From positions 776,774-840,773 of the forward strand of contig NW_001865049.1 of the NCBI RefSeq assembly GCF_000002865.3: a stretch of DNA of 64,000 nucleotides, written 5' to 3'. The DNA is from Monosiga brevicollis MX1. Taxonomy: Eukaryota > Opisthokonta > Choanoflagellata > Craspedida > Salpingoecidae. This document shows, one piece after another, positions 45,675 through 58,170 of the stretch. The notes below the pieces were generated by a model. It was not told the origin of the DNA. It made no database searches and was given only the letters and a program-made list of their open reading frames with translations. Both the position numbers and the translations under genes were made by a program. The stretch's first letter is position 1; each line of letters begins with the position of its first letter.

Positions 45675-48063
45675 ATGAAGATCACGCCAGCTTTGCGCCG
45701 GTTGCGCGAGAGCAACGGGTCGGAGCGCACCCTGGTGGCGCTTAAGACTGCGTTGGTGTACGTGCGTAACCTGCTGGACCATCCCGATGACGACAAGTTT
45801 CGCAGCATCAATCTCGCCAACATGAATTTCCAGTCTCGCGTCTACCAGGTGGTGGGCGGTGAGGAAGTCATGGTACGCGCTCGTCCCTCTACCGGTTCAC
45901 CCCTCTAAGTGGCTGGGACTCTCGTCCTGGCGCTTTCCTGCACCTTTGCATGCTCATCCTCGCCAATGCCACCCATCCAAGGCTGCGCTCGGCTTCGTCA
46001 AGGAGGGACCACGACTCGTCTTCAGCGGCGGTACGGCCGGCGCATCACAAGAGTCGCGCAAACCTGCATTGCTGGTCCTGCGTAGCTACCCCACCCATAG
46101 CATCCAAGCCCGGTGCTCATCCAGCTGTGTGGGACATTAGAACCACGCCAACACCATGATGATCTGCGTCAAGCAACTGGCCTGCTGCAAGCTGAAATCA
46201 ACTCCCTCAACGTATGGTTGTTCACCACAGCTCGCTATGCCGACCAAGACGGTTGTGTGCCTTGATCTGACCCCTACGTCACCTCTACGTCTTTCCAACA
46301 CATAGAGAGCAGCCGCCGCAGAGCGCGAGGGCCCGGCCCGACGCGAGGTCGGTCTTTTGTGCGCACGAATGTTTTTGCTGCTCTCCATGACAAGAAAAAT
46401 TGTTCTTTTACGCCGTGTTCTCTAGACAATCAGCCGCCTCACCAGTTTGCAGCGCAAAATGCACGAATACGAAGTCAGCTCGCTCCTGTCCTGCCCCGCT
46501 TCTACTCATCTTTGCCCGGGACCCGATGCATCACGTGGCTGGGTGCTTGACTGACAGCCCGCCTCCTTCCTCTTGCTGACAGAGCCCGTCGCTGCAGGCA
46601 GAGGCAAGAGCATGCATTCCCATCACGACGCTGAAGGAGCGCGCCAGCAGCCGAGAGGATGTGGCCGAGCGGTCTGTTTCCTTTTCTGCTCCACCTGTGG
46701 CCTCGCCCGGGTTCTCCAAAGCTCATTTCACTCACATTGTTTGGAACGCTCCAAGGTCGGAACGTGATCGGCTGCTGCTTGAGCTGCTTGCTTGGTTCAA
46801 GAACGAATTCTTCACCTGGGTCAATGCTTTGCCTTGCGCCAATTGCAACGGCGAGACGCACGTCGAAGGGGGGGTAGCACCCACGGATGATGATTTACGC
46901 TGGGGCGCACGTACGTCTTTTCTGCGGGGTTCGTGCGTCATAAGCGAGTGCCCCTCGTGTCCTCACAATCAGTGATACGGGTTCCGGGCAGATCGCGTCG
47001 AGCTTCATCGATGCAAGACGTGCGGGTTTGCCAACCGCTTCCCGCGCTATAACCATCCGGGCAAACTGCTGCAATCTCGCCGTGGTCGTTGCGGAGAATG
47101 GGCCAACTGTTTCGTCCTATGTGCTCGTGCGCTGAGGTTGGCCCGTTGCCCTCTTGCCTTTCAGTTGCGCTGCGCGCGCTCAGCAAGCCTTCAAACCGTG
47201 ATTTTTCATGCCGCACCGTCTTGTTGCATTGCAGTTTTGAAACGCGTTACATTTTCGATTACACGGACCACGTCTGGGCGGAGGTGTACAGCGACGCACA
47301 AGGTCGTTGGCTTCATTGTGATCCATGCGAGAATGCATGTGATACGCCGCGCATGTACGAGACGGGCTGGGGTAAGAACCGCAAGCTGGGCTGCTGCTTA
47401 ACTCAAGACATCAGAGCATTTGGTTGATCGCGGCCGCATTCACAGCTCTTGTCTGCATACAACGGGCCCACACTACGTGCAGGCAAAAAGCTATCGTATA
47501 TCTTTGCTTTTACGTACGAGGAGGTGGCCGACGTTATCTGGCGGTACAGCGGAACGCGCGGCGAGACGCTTGAGCGACGAACTCAAGTGGCCGAAGACTG
47601 GCTCCGCGAAACCCTGCACTTTATCAACACTCAGGTACATTGCACTCGGCCGTGTCTCTCTCTTTCAAAAGCACGTACAGGCAGTCTGATGCATCTTTGC
47701 GGTACTACCCAGCTGCAAGGCCGACTCTCCCCAAGCCGGCGCCAAGAGCTGGAAGCTCGAAGGCAAGCCGAGCAGGTTGAGCTAGACGAGGATGTGCGCC
47801 GTGAGCTGGCTGCTCAAGAACTGCAAGGTCGACAAAGTGGTGAAGAGGCTTGGCGTCGGCAGCGTGGAGAGCTTGGTGCAGCTGCACCGGCAGCGGCTGC
47901 CGTAGCATCGCAGCCGCTGGATGTCGTCTTGGAGCAAGAACAGAATGCTGCTGCCCACGCTACCTCAGCTGAGCCCCTGGCCAGCGCCGTGTCCCGCGTG
48001 GACAGCTCGGCTGTTGACGAGGAAGCCGCTGAGGAAAACCCTTTTGCCGCTTTGCTCAAGTGA
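45675..48063 (+). CDS. NGLY1: Peptide:N-glycanase with PUB domain
   Basis: A multi-exon gene, ATG at 45675 and TGA at 48061-48063. The N-terminal PUB domain is recognisable ([40 protein letters not shown]); in animals it binds p97/VCP. A coiled, charged linker spans exons to about 46470. The transglutaminase-like core then reads [20 protein letters not shown], a zinc site made by CANC and [16 protein letters not shown] with the nucleophile Cys, [13 protein letters not shown] with the catalytic His and [12 protein letters not shown] with the catalytic Asp. [20 protein letters not shown] closes the core. The enzyme removes N-glycans from misfolded glycoproteins exported from the ER. The C-terminal PAW domain of animal NGLY1 is missing; an Ala/Glu-rich, coiled-coil-like tail takes its place. 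Small exons at 46150-46470 are less certain. Confidence 0.93.
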
Positions 48064-48321
48064 CAGTCGCTCCATTGCCAACAGCCCAGACACGTCCCCT
48101 TCCTGTTGACCTGGACTTCAACTGAGGGTGCTTGTGTGTTGTACAGTACACTCTTATTTTTTATCCCGAGACAACATGCAATTGAAAATAGAACAGCCAA
48201 GGGTCACTTTGCCTGCAAGGCCCTCATCTTGAACAAACGGAAAACTCCGCGCCACCCTTGTGGCCCAAGAATGGCGTACGGCTGACGTGGCAAGTACACA
48301 CAAGCATTGCAGACCAAGGTT
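48064..48321. other. Short convergent gap
   Basis: NGLY1 and the DUF2009 gene end tail to tail about 260 bp apart. No other feature is seen. Confidence 0.5.
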
Positions 48322-51300
48322 TTAATCTTGAAACTCGCCATCAAAAGACGTAAAGCCTGCCAAGCTGAACGCGGCGTAGAACCGCTTTTGCGGTAGTTGC
48401 TGGCACCAATTCCACGCCGAAGTGAGGCGCCCATCGATACAGGAACCCGCGTCGTAAAAGTTGTCGGCTCCTGAGCCATCAAAGCCTTTGGAAAAGAAGT
48501 CGTGGCAGATGGTCTTTTGCAGCGTCTCCACGTTGCCATACGTCGACTCGATCCAGGTTTGCACGTCGCGCTTCTCGGCCAAACCAGGCAAGGCCGCCAA
48601 CGTATGGGCAATGGGGCCGAGAATTTTGGCCACCTGCGTATACTTGTCGATGAAAATGAGAGCGTTGGGCACGTTGTTGTCGCCCAAGTGAATCACCGAA
48701 CTGCCGATCCAGGTGCCCAGCTCGGCCTGGGTCTGCTGAAGAATAGCACGCTACAGGAGAAGAGCATGAAAACAAGAACTCGTGAATACACTTGACGAGA
48801 TAGAGCGGCCAAGGCTGCTATCCACAGCAGATGACGAGCCACCAAAACAAACGCTTGACATATGAAACATGCCGCCCCTACCATGGCAGCTTCAATACGA
48901 GGTGCGCGTTTTTGCCGCTGGTGTCCCTGTCCCGTGTCAACAAGCTTGTAGCTGGAGAGAGGAGGAACAAAAAAAAGGGGAGATGATGAGATGGCCTCTT
49001 GCAGCGGCTGAGGTGCTTGCTTGCACCGCGTGAGAAGAACGCCGTGAGAACGGGTTGGCTTTGGACAACCAACCTGCGCGGATCGAGCAAGTCCTGTTCA
49101 GCCAGGTGCCATAGGCGAAAGAAGTCATCCAGGATCTATACGCGAGTTGTCAGCAATGCGTGTTAGAGCCCGCCACGCAAGAGCCGCCTCTAGACCGGAC
49201 AGACAATGTCCACACACGTGAACAGACCTTGCTCCACAACGCCAGAGTTTGATAAACGTAATGGTATTGATGCTGGTGTGAATGTGTCAGCCGAGCTGAA
49301 CCCTGGCCCGCTGCAATGCTGAGGTCAAACCTGATGGTATGGATTCAAAGAGACACCAGAATTAAGCGTTGACGCAAGTCCCACAAGAGCACCATTCGTG
49401 CACACAGCAAAGACAGAGGCAATAGCCAAGTATTGTTGTGAGAGCGCAGGCTCAAACCAAATGCTTACGATTTCTCAATGTTCTCCGGGTCAAAGAAGCG
49501 GCGCAAGAAGCCCAGCATACGATCCACGGGAAAGCGATTGACACGCAAAAAGCTGTTGTTGTCGGACATGGAGTATAGACACCACTTGATGTCATCCTTA
49601 AACTTGCTAGAGCCACCTGCATACTTGCGAGCGATGCGCTCCTGAGCACTTTCTTTGGCCTTGATTTCTTGTTGAATCTGATGCCGCGGCTTGCCTGAAA
49701 GTTGCGTGCGATGCAGCATCAGAGCAAGTGCAGGCCCAAGCGAGTTGTCACCGGATGGTGATCAAGATTAGCGCGGGACTGGACTCAGAGTAGGACGACG
49801 CCCACGCCCGTGTGTGATTTCAAAGGCACACAATCCAGGGTCGAACCTTCAGGAAGAATCTCCATTGTGGCTGTCTTGAGATCCTTTTCCAGGAGCACGT
49901 CAGCCACACCGTGACTATCTAGCCAGCTGTAGACGGTCTCGATATCCTTGATGGGTTGCATCTCAAAGCAATCTTGCACCTGCAGCCGACCATAATTGAA
50001 CAACCAAGATGAGCAAGCTGGTCCGATTCAAGCCCACTGGGACGCAAGTACAGCTGCAAGCGACCACCACACAGCAGCGAACCTCGGGCGAGGCAAAATC
50101 TTGCAAAAGGTGGATCAATTTGCCGTACTGTGTACGCATGAGCTCTGTAGACGAGATGTTGTGAGCAACAGCAGCACGTCGCAGCGGGGCTCCAGCCGAG
50201 CGTCTAAAAACAAAAGCGTGGTCCATGCGCTCAATAGGGGCAGGTGGGCTTTTTTGTGGACTTACCCGGGTTCATGATCTTGTAACGACGCACATATTCC
50301 AGGCTGCCGGCATAAAACTCGGCATAGCGCGCAAAGCTCTGTTCCTTGGTTAACTTGACGCCGACGTCGTAGTCTATGTCCACGTGCACAAAATAGGATT
50401 TGAGCAGGCGATCAGGTTTCTGCCGACCCGGCAATCCTGAGAGGAGATGGGACTGACTCTTGGCCAGAGCGATGCCTGTCAAAAAGGAGGTGATCTCTGT
50501 GGCAATCGCGCGAAGGCGGCGCGCAGGCTTGTTAAGCTCTGGCTGATCCACAACATCCGTGTACGAAGAGATGGCCAGCGCGGCCAACACGCAGCGCAAC
50601 TATTTCAAAACGTAGAGGACCCACGCAATGAGTGGCGGGCGTAGCACGGGCCAATCGAGGGAAATGGGTCATAAGAAGAGGTCGAACCGTGGAGCGTTGC
50701 TGGTGCTTCAGGCGAACGGGAATGTGCTTCGCTCGTTCAACAAACCACTAAAAGTGCAAAAGGGGGAATCGAGGTCGCTGAGTACATCGTTGTTGGAAAT
50801 GGAACCTGAACAAACCCAATCTCCTCCCAGTCTACGGCAGAGATGCAGCACGCAGTCTGACCTCGGGGCTGTTACGCTCGAGCTGGAGAAGTTGAAACGA
50901 GTCCAGTTCTGTCTCCTGTATCGTCCCAAAACGCATGCATGGGAGTGAAAGAGGGGGGTTCTTGAGCGAGCTGATGTGACCCTTTGGGCTGTTGTTTGTT
51001 TTGAGGACCACTGTGTCATGTTGGCGTGCAGCATGCTCACGTCCGATGAGCCAGCATTTTGCATGGGTGAATATCGGATGATATTATGAACAAACCTTGC
51101 GAGACTGGTCATTCCCTTCGACGGCTTGATCGTGAATGACCGCAGCCGAAACCAGCTGGCGCGGCGCAACTGTGGCTGGTTTTCGCTCATAAGAGTGGCC
51201 GGCCCGCCGCCCTAAGATGTGCGTGGGCAAGGCATGAACAAACGCGTACCAGCAAGAGGACGGCTGGGTCTGATGACAAGTCAAACCTTTTCGGTGCAGG

Positions 51301-52239
51301 GATTGAAAGCATTGTGGGCAATATTCATCCTGGCACTCGTGGCATTCCAGCGTGGCGGGGCGCTCCTAAGACAGACTTTATGAGACGGGTGCAAACCGTG
51401 ACTTTAGCGAGGGCCAAATATAGAGGTACCTCGCATTCAATGCAGTAGCCCGGAGTATGGTCCTCGTCTTCGTCCGACTCGTGCCCTTGCTGTGCGCTGG
51501 CATTGCCGGCGTCTGCAGCTGGGTCCTGGTTCGCTGGCTCTCCGGCGTCTGCAGGGTCGGCGGCCAGGAGTGAAGCCAGCTTATGGCCGGGACGCGGCGG
51601 GCCTTCGGGCTCCTGTTCATCATCGGAGCTTGCGCTTGGTGGAGCGGGTGGGGCGGTGGCGGATTTGCCAGAATCACTGGATTCACTGGCGCGGGTGGAG
51701 GCAGGGGTGGACCCCGACCCATTTGCAGGCGGTGGCACTTCCGGCTCGTTCTGGCTCGTCTGGGAGGTCATGGCTGCGGGGTTGGGATATACGCGCCAGG
51801 AGTTGGTCGCAGAGGTGTCCGGTGGGCAGATTGGAGTGCCCAGTAGCTTGGGCTTTTTGGTATGTTGGCCCTTGTGGCTACTAGATGCGCTGCCGTGGCG
51901 GTGTTCCTCGTGGTCGTCGTTGTCGTGGTGGTGACGCTTGTGCTTCTTTTGCTTCTTCTCGGCCTTTTCGGCCTTTCTCCTGGCCTTTTTCTTGCGCTTC
52001 TTCTCCTTCTTCTCCCAGCGTTTCACTTGAGCCAACGTCTGGGCCTGCTGCTCACGGTCCTGGCCCCGGCTGCTGTCGTCGTGTGATTGCGAGGGACGGC
52101 GGGAGTGCGTGTGGGAGTGACGGTGCGAGTGCTGGGAAGCAGAGGCGACTGCTGAGGCTCGGGAAGCTTCGGTTTCATGGAACTTGAGGCGCTGCTTGTC
52201 CGAAGAGCTGCTCCAAGAGCGTGCAGAGATGGGCGGCAT
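48322..52239 (-). CDS. B-box zinc finger plus DUF2009 (UPF0652) protein
   Basis: One long minus-strand gene of many exons. The first exon (52239 to about 51430) encodes a Ser/His/Lys-rich, probably disordered leader with a basic block (KRWEKKEKKRKKKARRK). It ends in GYCIECE. The next exon supplies ECHECQDEYCPQCFQSLHRK, which together form a B-box-like zinc site. Later exons give ETELDSFQLLQLERNSPE, then the DUF2009 region: LRCVLAALAISSYTDVVD, SLEYVRRYKIMNP, MRTQYGKLIHLLQDFASPEV, KFKDDIKWCLYSMSDNNSFL and RMLGFLRRFFDPENIE. The last ones are GDNNVPNALIFIDKYTQVAK and RFYAAFSLAGFTSFDGEFQD before the stop at 48322. The function of this family is not known to me. Joining the B-box part and the DUF2009 part into one gene follows from strand, continuity and the absence of another stop or start; two adjacent genes remain possible. 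Confidence 0.78.
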
Positions 52240-52377
52240 GGGGCTCCACGCCCTAAGGCATGCGAGCTTTCAGCCCACGCCTGGGATGCACGGCCTGCCT
52301 CCTTGGCGACGCAGAAGCGAGACGTAGAAAGGCAAAGTTGTAATCTAGCCCACACCGCAACGAGTCAAAAAGGCAGC

Positions 52378-52500
52378 AAGTGACCAAAGCACCAAAGCAC
52401 CAAAGCAGCTAGGCACCAAAGCAGCAAAATAGCAAGACAGCAAGTCACCAAAGCAGCAGGACAGCAAGACAGCAAGACAGCCAAGCAGCAAGACAGCCAG
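52378..52500. repeat. Degenerate minisatellite of CAGCAAGA / CACCAAAG units
   Basis: Imperfect 8-10 bp units such as CACCAAAG and CAGCAAGACAG repeat for about 120 bp, 140 bp upstream of the B-box gene start. All frames look low-complexity. Confidence 0.85.
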
Positions 52501-52984
52501 AGGTCCGAGCCCACCGCCGCTGCCCTGAAGAAGAAGCAACAGCAGCAGCTCCACTTACTCACGAACAGGTGCTTAGTGAAACTGTGCCATATATCACACT
52601 TTGTTGATTGGTTTTGGAACCACGTTCACTGGTTTCGTCAGTTGAGCGCACTGGTGCAAAGTTGATTGGTATCCTCTTAAGTTGAATTGGTTGTGTAAGG
52701 GAAATTTGTATTGTTGGGCACCAACTTTTGACCCGAGTTTGATAGTGTTACACCCATAACGCACAAACAGACCGGAACAAGCGGCGGGCTCTGTCAAATG
52801 GCAGCGCCGAGCCCATCGACAAGGGAGTAGAGGATCCACTTGGCCCAGGCATGAGCCCGCAGGTCTTCATGGCCGTGCGACTCGACTTGAAAACAGGTCT
52901 ACCGTTCAAGGAGGGGGCGGTGGAAAACAACGTCAATCACAACAGCTGTTGTGACCAGCTCCTTTTTGTTGTCCAACACCACAC

Positions 52985-53221
52985 ACTGACAGACGTTCTC
53001 TCTCTCTGTCTTTTCCTTTGTGTCTTTGCTCTTTATTTCTCTCTCTCTCAAACTTAAGCTCTCTCTCTCTGTCTCTCTCTCTCAAACCCTCTCTCTTCAA
53101 CTCTCTCTCAAACCCTCTCTCTTCAACTCTCTCTCAACTCTCTTCAACTCTCTCTCTCTTTCTCTCTCTCTCTGTCTCTCTCTCTCTCTTCAACTCTCTC
53201 TCTCTCTCTCTTCTCTCTCTT
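52985..53221. repeat. CT-rich tract with CAAA and CAAC interruptions
   Basis: Long CT runs are broken at intervals by AAA, AAC or GT. The tract ends about 260 bp upstream of the ArfGAP start. It resembles 237-304 directly and 15462-15600 in reverse. Confidence 0.9.
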
Positions 53222-53481
53222 TGTGCCTTTGGAGGAGGGACGTGTGTTGTGCAGTGGTGAACTACTGTCCCTGGGACCTGACCGACTCGGCCTCAGACCC
53301 CTTGGCCGCCTTTTTGTTGTATCCCTGCTCTGTGGCTTGCTGGCTGGAGGGGAGCTGTGCTTGGTGTGCATACGCGTGCGCGGGTGCAGGCATTCAAGCT
53401 TTTAGTCTGTGACCAAACCAACACGTTTTCAGTTTTGACTCTTCCCTTGTCTCCTCAAAGCCGTCCGTTGCAACCAGCATC

Positions 53482-55943
53482 ATGCCGGAAGAAGTGAGCA
53501 AGGAAGACCGCGATCGCGTTTTTGCCAAGCTGCGCGCCAAGGCCGCGAACAAGGTTGGTGCTTGACGGGTGTTCCAGCCGCAACTCGTAAGCCTGATCTG
53601 CCTGGCTAACCTTTCACCCCTTCTGTCCAAAGGTGTGCTTTGATTGTGCCGCCAAGAACCCGACCTGGACGTCCATTCCCTATGGTACGTGCGTTCGTGC
53701 AACCGGGCGGGGAAGCTGTCATGAGCAGGACCCTGATGTGTGCTGGTGAAACACCGTTGTCTCCCGCAGGCATCTTCCTCTGCTTCAACTGCTCGGGCGT
53801 ACACCGCAGCCTTGGCGTGCACTTGTCATTTGTCCGAAGCTGTGGACTAGACTCGTGGACGCTGGATCAGCTGCGTCACATGCAGGTGTCTGGCAACGCC
53901 AAGGCCAAGGCGTTCTTTCAAAGCCACGGCGTTGACTCGCAGGTGAGTCACGTGCAGGGACGCAAAGCCTGCTGTGGTCGCTATGCAGATGACGCATCTT
54001 CATCGCGCGCCCTGTGGTCTACACCTTGTTTAGGATCCCCGCGTCAAGTACAACAGCCGCGCCGCCACCCTGTACCGTCAGCAGGTGCAGCGCGATGCTG
54101 AAACATTGCAGCGTCAGCTCAAGGATGAGTTGTTTGAGCCCGAAACAGCCGAAGGTGCGGGCAAGGACGAGGTCGATTTCTTTGATGACAAACACGATGC
54201 CGTGATGGGTACCCAGGGTGGCGCAAAGCTCTCCAGCTTCACCCCTGCTGACCACTCTGGTGCGTCCACCTTCAAGCTTGCCGAAGCCGATGGTGCCAGC
54301 GGCGCCGCCACGGCCAGTACTTCTACCCGAAAACCTTCAGGTCTGGGCGCCAAGAAGGGCCTGGGGGCTGGCAAAAAAGGTGGCCTCGGAGCCAAGAAGA
54401 AGGGCGGCCTGGGCGCCAAGAAGGTCAACAAGGAAAGCTTCAGTGCGGCTGAGAGCCGTGTCATTCAGAGCGAGGAGGAAGCTGCCAAACAAGCCGCTGA
54501 GCCTAGCCAGCAAGAGGCCGAAGTGTCCCTCTCCACCCGCCTCGTTTATCAGGAGCGCCAGGTGACCAAGATGGACAGTGCAAAGCGTGAGCAGGCCGAA
54601 CGCTTGGGCATGGGCTTTGGTGCCGGTCGCACATCCAACGTACACTCGCACTCCTCCAAGACCACCATGAAGGTGATTGAGCAAACGGGACAGGCCGCGC
54701 CGGCTCAAAAAACGTAAGCATGCCGTGTCTTTGCGTCGTTTTCCGCGTCGCCTCGAGTGCTTGTCTCCCCCTCGTCCTCACATCTGTCTGGCCTGCGTGC
54801 AACAGGGGTTTTCTGGATGCGGAACCCAGCTCCCGGTATGGTGCGAGTGGCCTCGGTGGCTTGGAGCGAGAGCTAGGCTCAACCTCTATTTCTCGTGAGA
54901 CGGACGATTTCTTTTCCAACTTTGAACAACCCCGGTAGGCGCGACGCGCACTCATACCCGTGCCTGCCCACCGGTTGGGGAGGGCCTGGGTGTTGGAGGG
55001 TCATTGGCCCGTTGCATGGCACTGTGGAACGATGGCTCCCACCCCGTCCGCACGCACAACCCCTCCAACAAAAGCCACGCATGGTTGCTGAGGGATTTTG
55101 TATGAGTGAAGCTGCACGGAGATGTCAGCGTGTTGGCTAGTGGACTGAGTGATGAGGAGCAGCAGGGCAAGGTCATCATTTTTGACAAACGCCACCCCAC
55201 CCCATCCTCGCTTGATTCATGAAGGACAATCGACTTTTTTTTTTTTTTTCCACTGGCTGTTTGGGCTGTTTCTTTCTGGGCATCTGAACATGCATCTTGT
55301 TTGTTTTGGTCGCGTCTTGGTTGTCTGGTGGCTCCGAACCGCGCGCGCCTGGCTGCAAGTTGGGCAGGGGGTTGGGGGATTGACACAAGAAACGGGTCTT
55401 CTCTGGCGAGCGTGACTTGTTGTGACGAGGCACCAAAGCGGCCTTATTTGCAGTTTGCTCGGAAGCCTGTCTACCACGACCATCCTTGACGCCCACCTTT
55501 TTGTTTGTGTCCCACCAGGCACGAGGAGCGCAAAACGCCAGCACGCACTGCTGCTAGTAAACCCACCTCTTCGGCTCCCCCGCGTCGGGTCACGCCCGCT
55601 GCCGCACCATTGTCTGACGTGGACGGTGGGGATACAACGCGTTTCGCGAGCAGCAAAAGCATCTCATCGGACCAGTTTTTCAATCGTGCAGAGGTACGCG
55701 TGTGGAGGCTTGGCATGACTCTTGTTTTGTGGGCTTGTGTCGCGTGCAATTGAATGTTGGCCTCACCTGCCGATGTAGACGCCCGAAGAGAGCCAGCAAC
55801 GTTTGGACCGTTTTTCCGGGGCCGGCGGCATCAGCTCGGACGCCTACTTTAATCGACCAGACAGTACCAAGCCCCGCCGCGTGGACAAGCTGCAAATGTT
55901 TGCCAGCAACATGGCTGACAAGCTCCGTGATATGCGACACTAA
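53482..55943 (+). CDS. ARFGAP2/3-like: ArfGAP2/3-type ARF GTPase-activating protein
   Basis: Exons begin at 53482 and lie near 53482-53552, 53633-53683, 53769-53942, 54034-54713, 54806-54936, 55519-55693 and 55779-55943. The GAP domain spans the first 120 residues: RAKAANKVCFDCAAKNPTW, FLCFNCSGVHRSLGVHLSFV and DSWTLDQLRHMQVSGNAKAK. The zinc knuckle is C-x2-C-x16-C-x2-C and the Arg finger is in HRSLG. YNSRAATLYRQQV follows, typical of ArfGAP2/3. The middle has repeated GLGAKK units (near 54345-54425), likely basic membrane or coatomer contacts. The end has two Glo3-type motifs, SSDQFFNRA and SSDAYFNRP. The protein stimulates GTP hydrolysis on ARF1 on Golgi COPI coats. Confidence 0.95.
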
Positions 55944-56429
55944 ACCCAAATGGGGTTGTTTTGTGGCTGACCCTGGTGTCTTTAAACTGTGCCCTTGACA
56001 AGGTTGCTGCGTTTGGGATTCTTTTGTTTCAAGCACCCACCTGTTCATAAATGGCAAGCCCACACCCTTTTCCGTACAGGCCCCGCAATTGAAGAAGTCG
56101 TGTATCCGTGTCATGCATGATCAGGGGCTTTTCATCATCAATCATCCAATTAAGCTAGCTACACGACACAGGTAGCTGGCATCTCAACGACACAAGATCA
56201 TTTTCATCAATCACAACACTTGAGAACAACTGGGGTTAAGGCTAGGGGGCTAAATAGGGCTAAGGGACGAGAACGCATCGTTTAAAAGAGGCTGTTAAAA
56301 AAAGGAAAGGGGGGGTGGGGAAGTACATGGGGAAAAGGGCATCAAGCCAAGACTCAAAAGCACACACGGCGTGGACAAGAATAGAGGCTGCCTAGTATGC
56401 AGAGCTGCTTTGCGGGCGAAGAGAGGGCT
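55944..56429. other. Convergent gap
   Basis: About 490 bp between the ArfGAP stop and the ankyrin stop. It has a purine-rich stretch (56270-56340) and no coding evidence. Confidence 0.55.
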
Positions 56430-57383
56430 TCAATCGCGGACGGCCAAGTTGGCGTCTGAGGTTGCCTGTTTCAGGAGGGGCCAGAGGATGCGCTCGAATT
56501 TGCGACGATAGGAGCGATCGTCATGACGCTCGCAGCGGCTGAGAAGGGTGTCTCGCATGGAGGCCATGTCAAACTTGCGAGCCACGAAGACTTGCCGGGC
56601 TTCACCCCAAATCCACTCGGTCATGAGCACGTCACCAAAGGCTGCGGCAAAGTGGAGAGGCGTCCACTTGTCCTTGTTCAGGCGGGTCAGATCCACTTCA
56701 CTGTGGGCCTGCAGGCACTGAAGCATCTTGAGGCTGCCGCTCCAAGCCGCAAAGTGGGCAGGCGTGTTTTGCAACTATAAAGTCGAAGCGGGGAATCGGT
56801 AAGCTGACTGTGGCGTTATATGCATGATCATGATCTGCTGGGGCACAATGCATGGGCCATGAACGAATTTGCAGCTTACGTCTTTGTCGGCGAGATTCTG
56901 ATCAGCACCGTGGCGCAAGAGAACTTCGGCGTGGCCCAAGAGGGCGTTGCAGCAGGCATGGTGCAGGAGGGTGCGCCCGAGCTCATCAAGGTGATTGATG
57001 ATGGCGGGCTTGCAAATGAAATCAAGCGGTTCGAGCAAGCGCTCGAGCTCTTCGGCGGTGCCCTCCACAATGATGGTTTTGAGCTGACGGTGTGTCTCGA
57101 GCGCACGGTGGCGCTCGAGGCCCTGAAAACTGTCGATGGTTACGTCACCAAAGAACTTGGAGCGCTTGCGGGTGGGGCGGCCATCGCAGGATGGGGAGGC
57201 CGGAGCGCCGTAGCTGAGGCTGCCGCCGCTCGCCAGGGGTCCGCTGAGGGTGGGTGAGCTCAGGGTCGGGGACGAGCAGCCCAGACTAGAGCTTGTTGAG
57301 GAAGCCAGCGAGGCAGAGGAAGCAAACTGCATCAAATCGGATGAATTCCAATTGACAGGCAGGGCTTTGCGTGATCTGTGCAT
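56430..57383 (-). CDS. Small ankyrin-repeat protein
   Basis: Exons 57383-56880 and 56774-56430 join in phase to 282 residues. The start is taken at MHRSRKALPVNW; an upstream in-frame ATG at 57443 would add 20 residues. The first 90 residues are Ser-rich with a basic patch (RPTRKRSKFFGD). At least three ankyrin repeats follow: LGRTLLHHACCNALLGHAEV with LLRHGADQNLADKD, then NTPAHFAAWSGSLKMLQCL and WTPLHFAAAFGDVLMTEWI. The last 60 residues are charged. The ankyrin fold suggests protein binding; no partner can be inferred. Confidence 0.88.
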
Positions 57384-57820
57384 GATGGCGATGGGGTAGC
57401 AAATGGCTGGCCAAACACGACAACTCGAGCGAATTGTGGCCAATGGTCAACGAACAAGTCGGAGCCGGCTGGGCAGAAAATGACAATCGGGGGAGATGGG
57501 ACGCCCGGCGTATGTTCAACGCGTCGAGACCGTTTGGGGGTTGGGGCAGACGGCGGCAAGCAATGTTGACGTCGGGGTTGGGCAGTGGGCGTTGACAGAG
57601 AAGGAACGTGCGGTTGGGGCGCTATCACAGCTGCAACCAACACGGGCAGCCGATATAGGGCTGGATGGTTCAGCCTTGTCGTAAGGAAGCGGTCGGTTCG
57701 TCGGAACTGACCCGTCAGCCACAGGTTGGGCGCAGGAATCAAAACACAGAACAGGTAGAGAAGGAGACGAAATCGCCGGGTTGGTCTGAATGTGAAAAAT
57801 GACCACCTCGCCCTCTCTCG

Positions 57821-57821
<1 letters not shown>

Positions 57822-57872
<51 letters not shown>
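57822..57872. repeat. (CT)n microsatellite
   Basis: An almost perfect CT run of about 50 bp lies about 440 bp upstream of the ankyrin gene start. Confidence 0.95.
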
Positions 57873-57877
<5 letters not shown>

Positions 57878-58170
57878 TATTGTGCGCGCTTTCCACTTCT
57901 TACCCTGGTATGGGGAGTGGCCGCAAGGTCCTGATGCGAGCTACACCTGCAGCATAACGTACGTATGTGTGGTGGCAGAAAGCCAAGAGACATTCTCGCG
58001 CACGAAAAGGGGGTGCTATGGAGCCGACCCATACCAAGGTGTCAACCGTGTGGGTACTGGGACTCGGGCTTTGTTTAGGAGAGTCGGGTGGCGACGCAAT
58101 GGTGGTTTGTTGGAGTGGGTTTGAGTGTCGGACTTGGGCGGACATCCTGTGCCATTCGCGTCGTTGTTTT

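Larger units (their letters stand above)
52240..53481. other. Divergent gap with tandem repeats
   Basis: The gap between the B-box gene and ArfGAP holds two repeat arrays (listed separately) and no supported exon. Both promoters should lie here. Confidence 0.55.

Noticed and set aside
53041-53221. Regularly interrupted CT blocks considered as a CRISPR-like array
   Set aside because: There are no unique spacers and no palindromic repeat; the DNA is a low-complexity microsatellite in a eukaryote.
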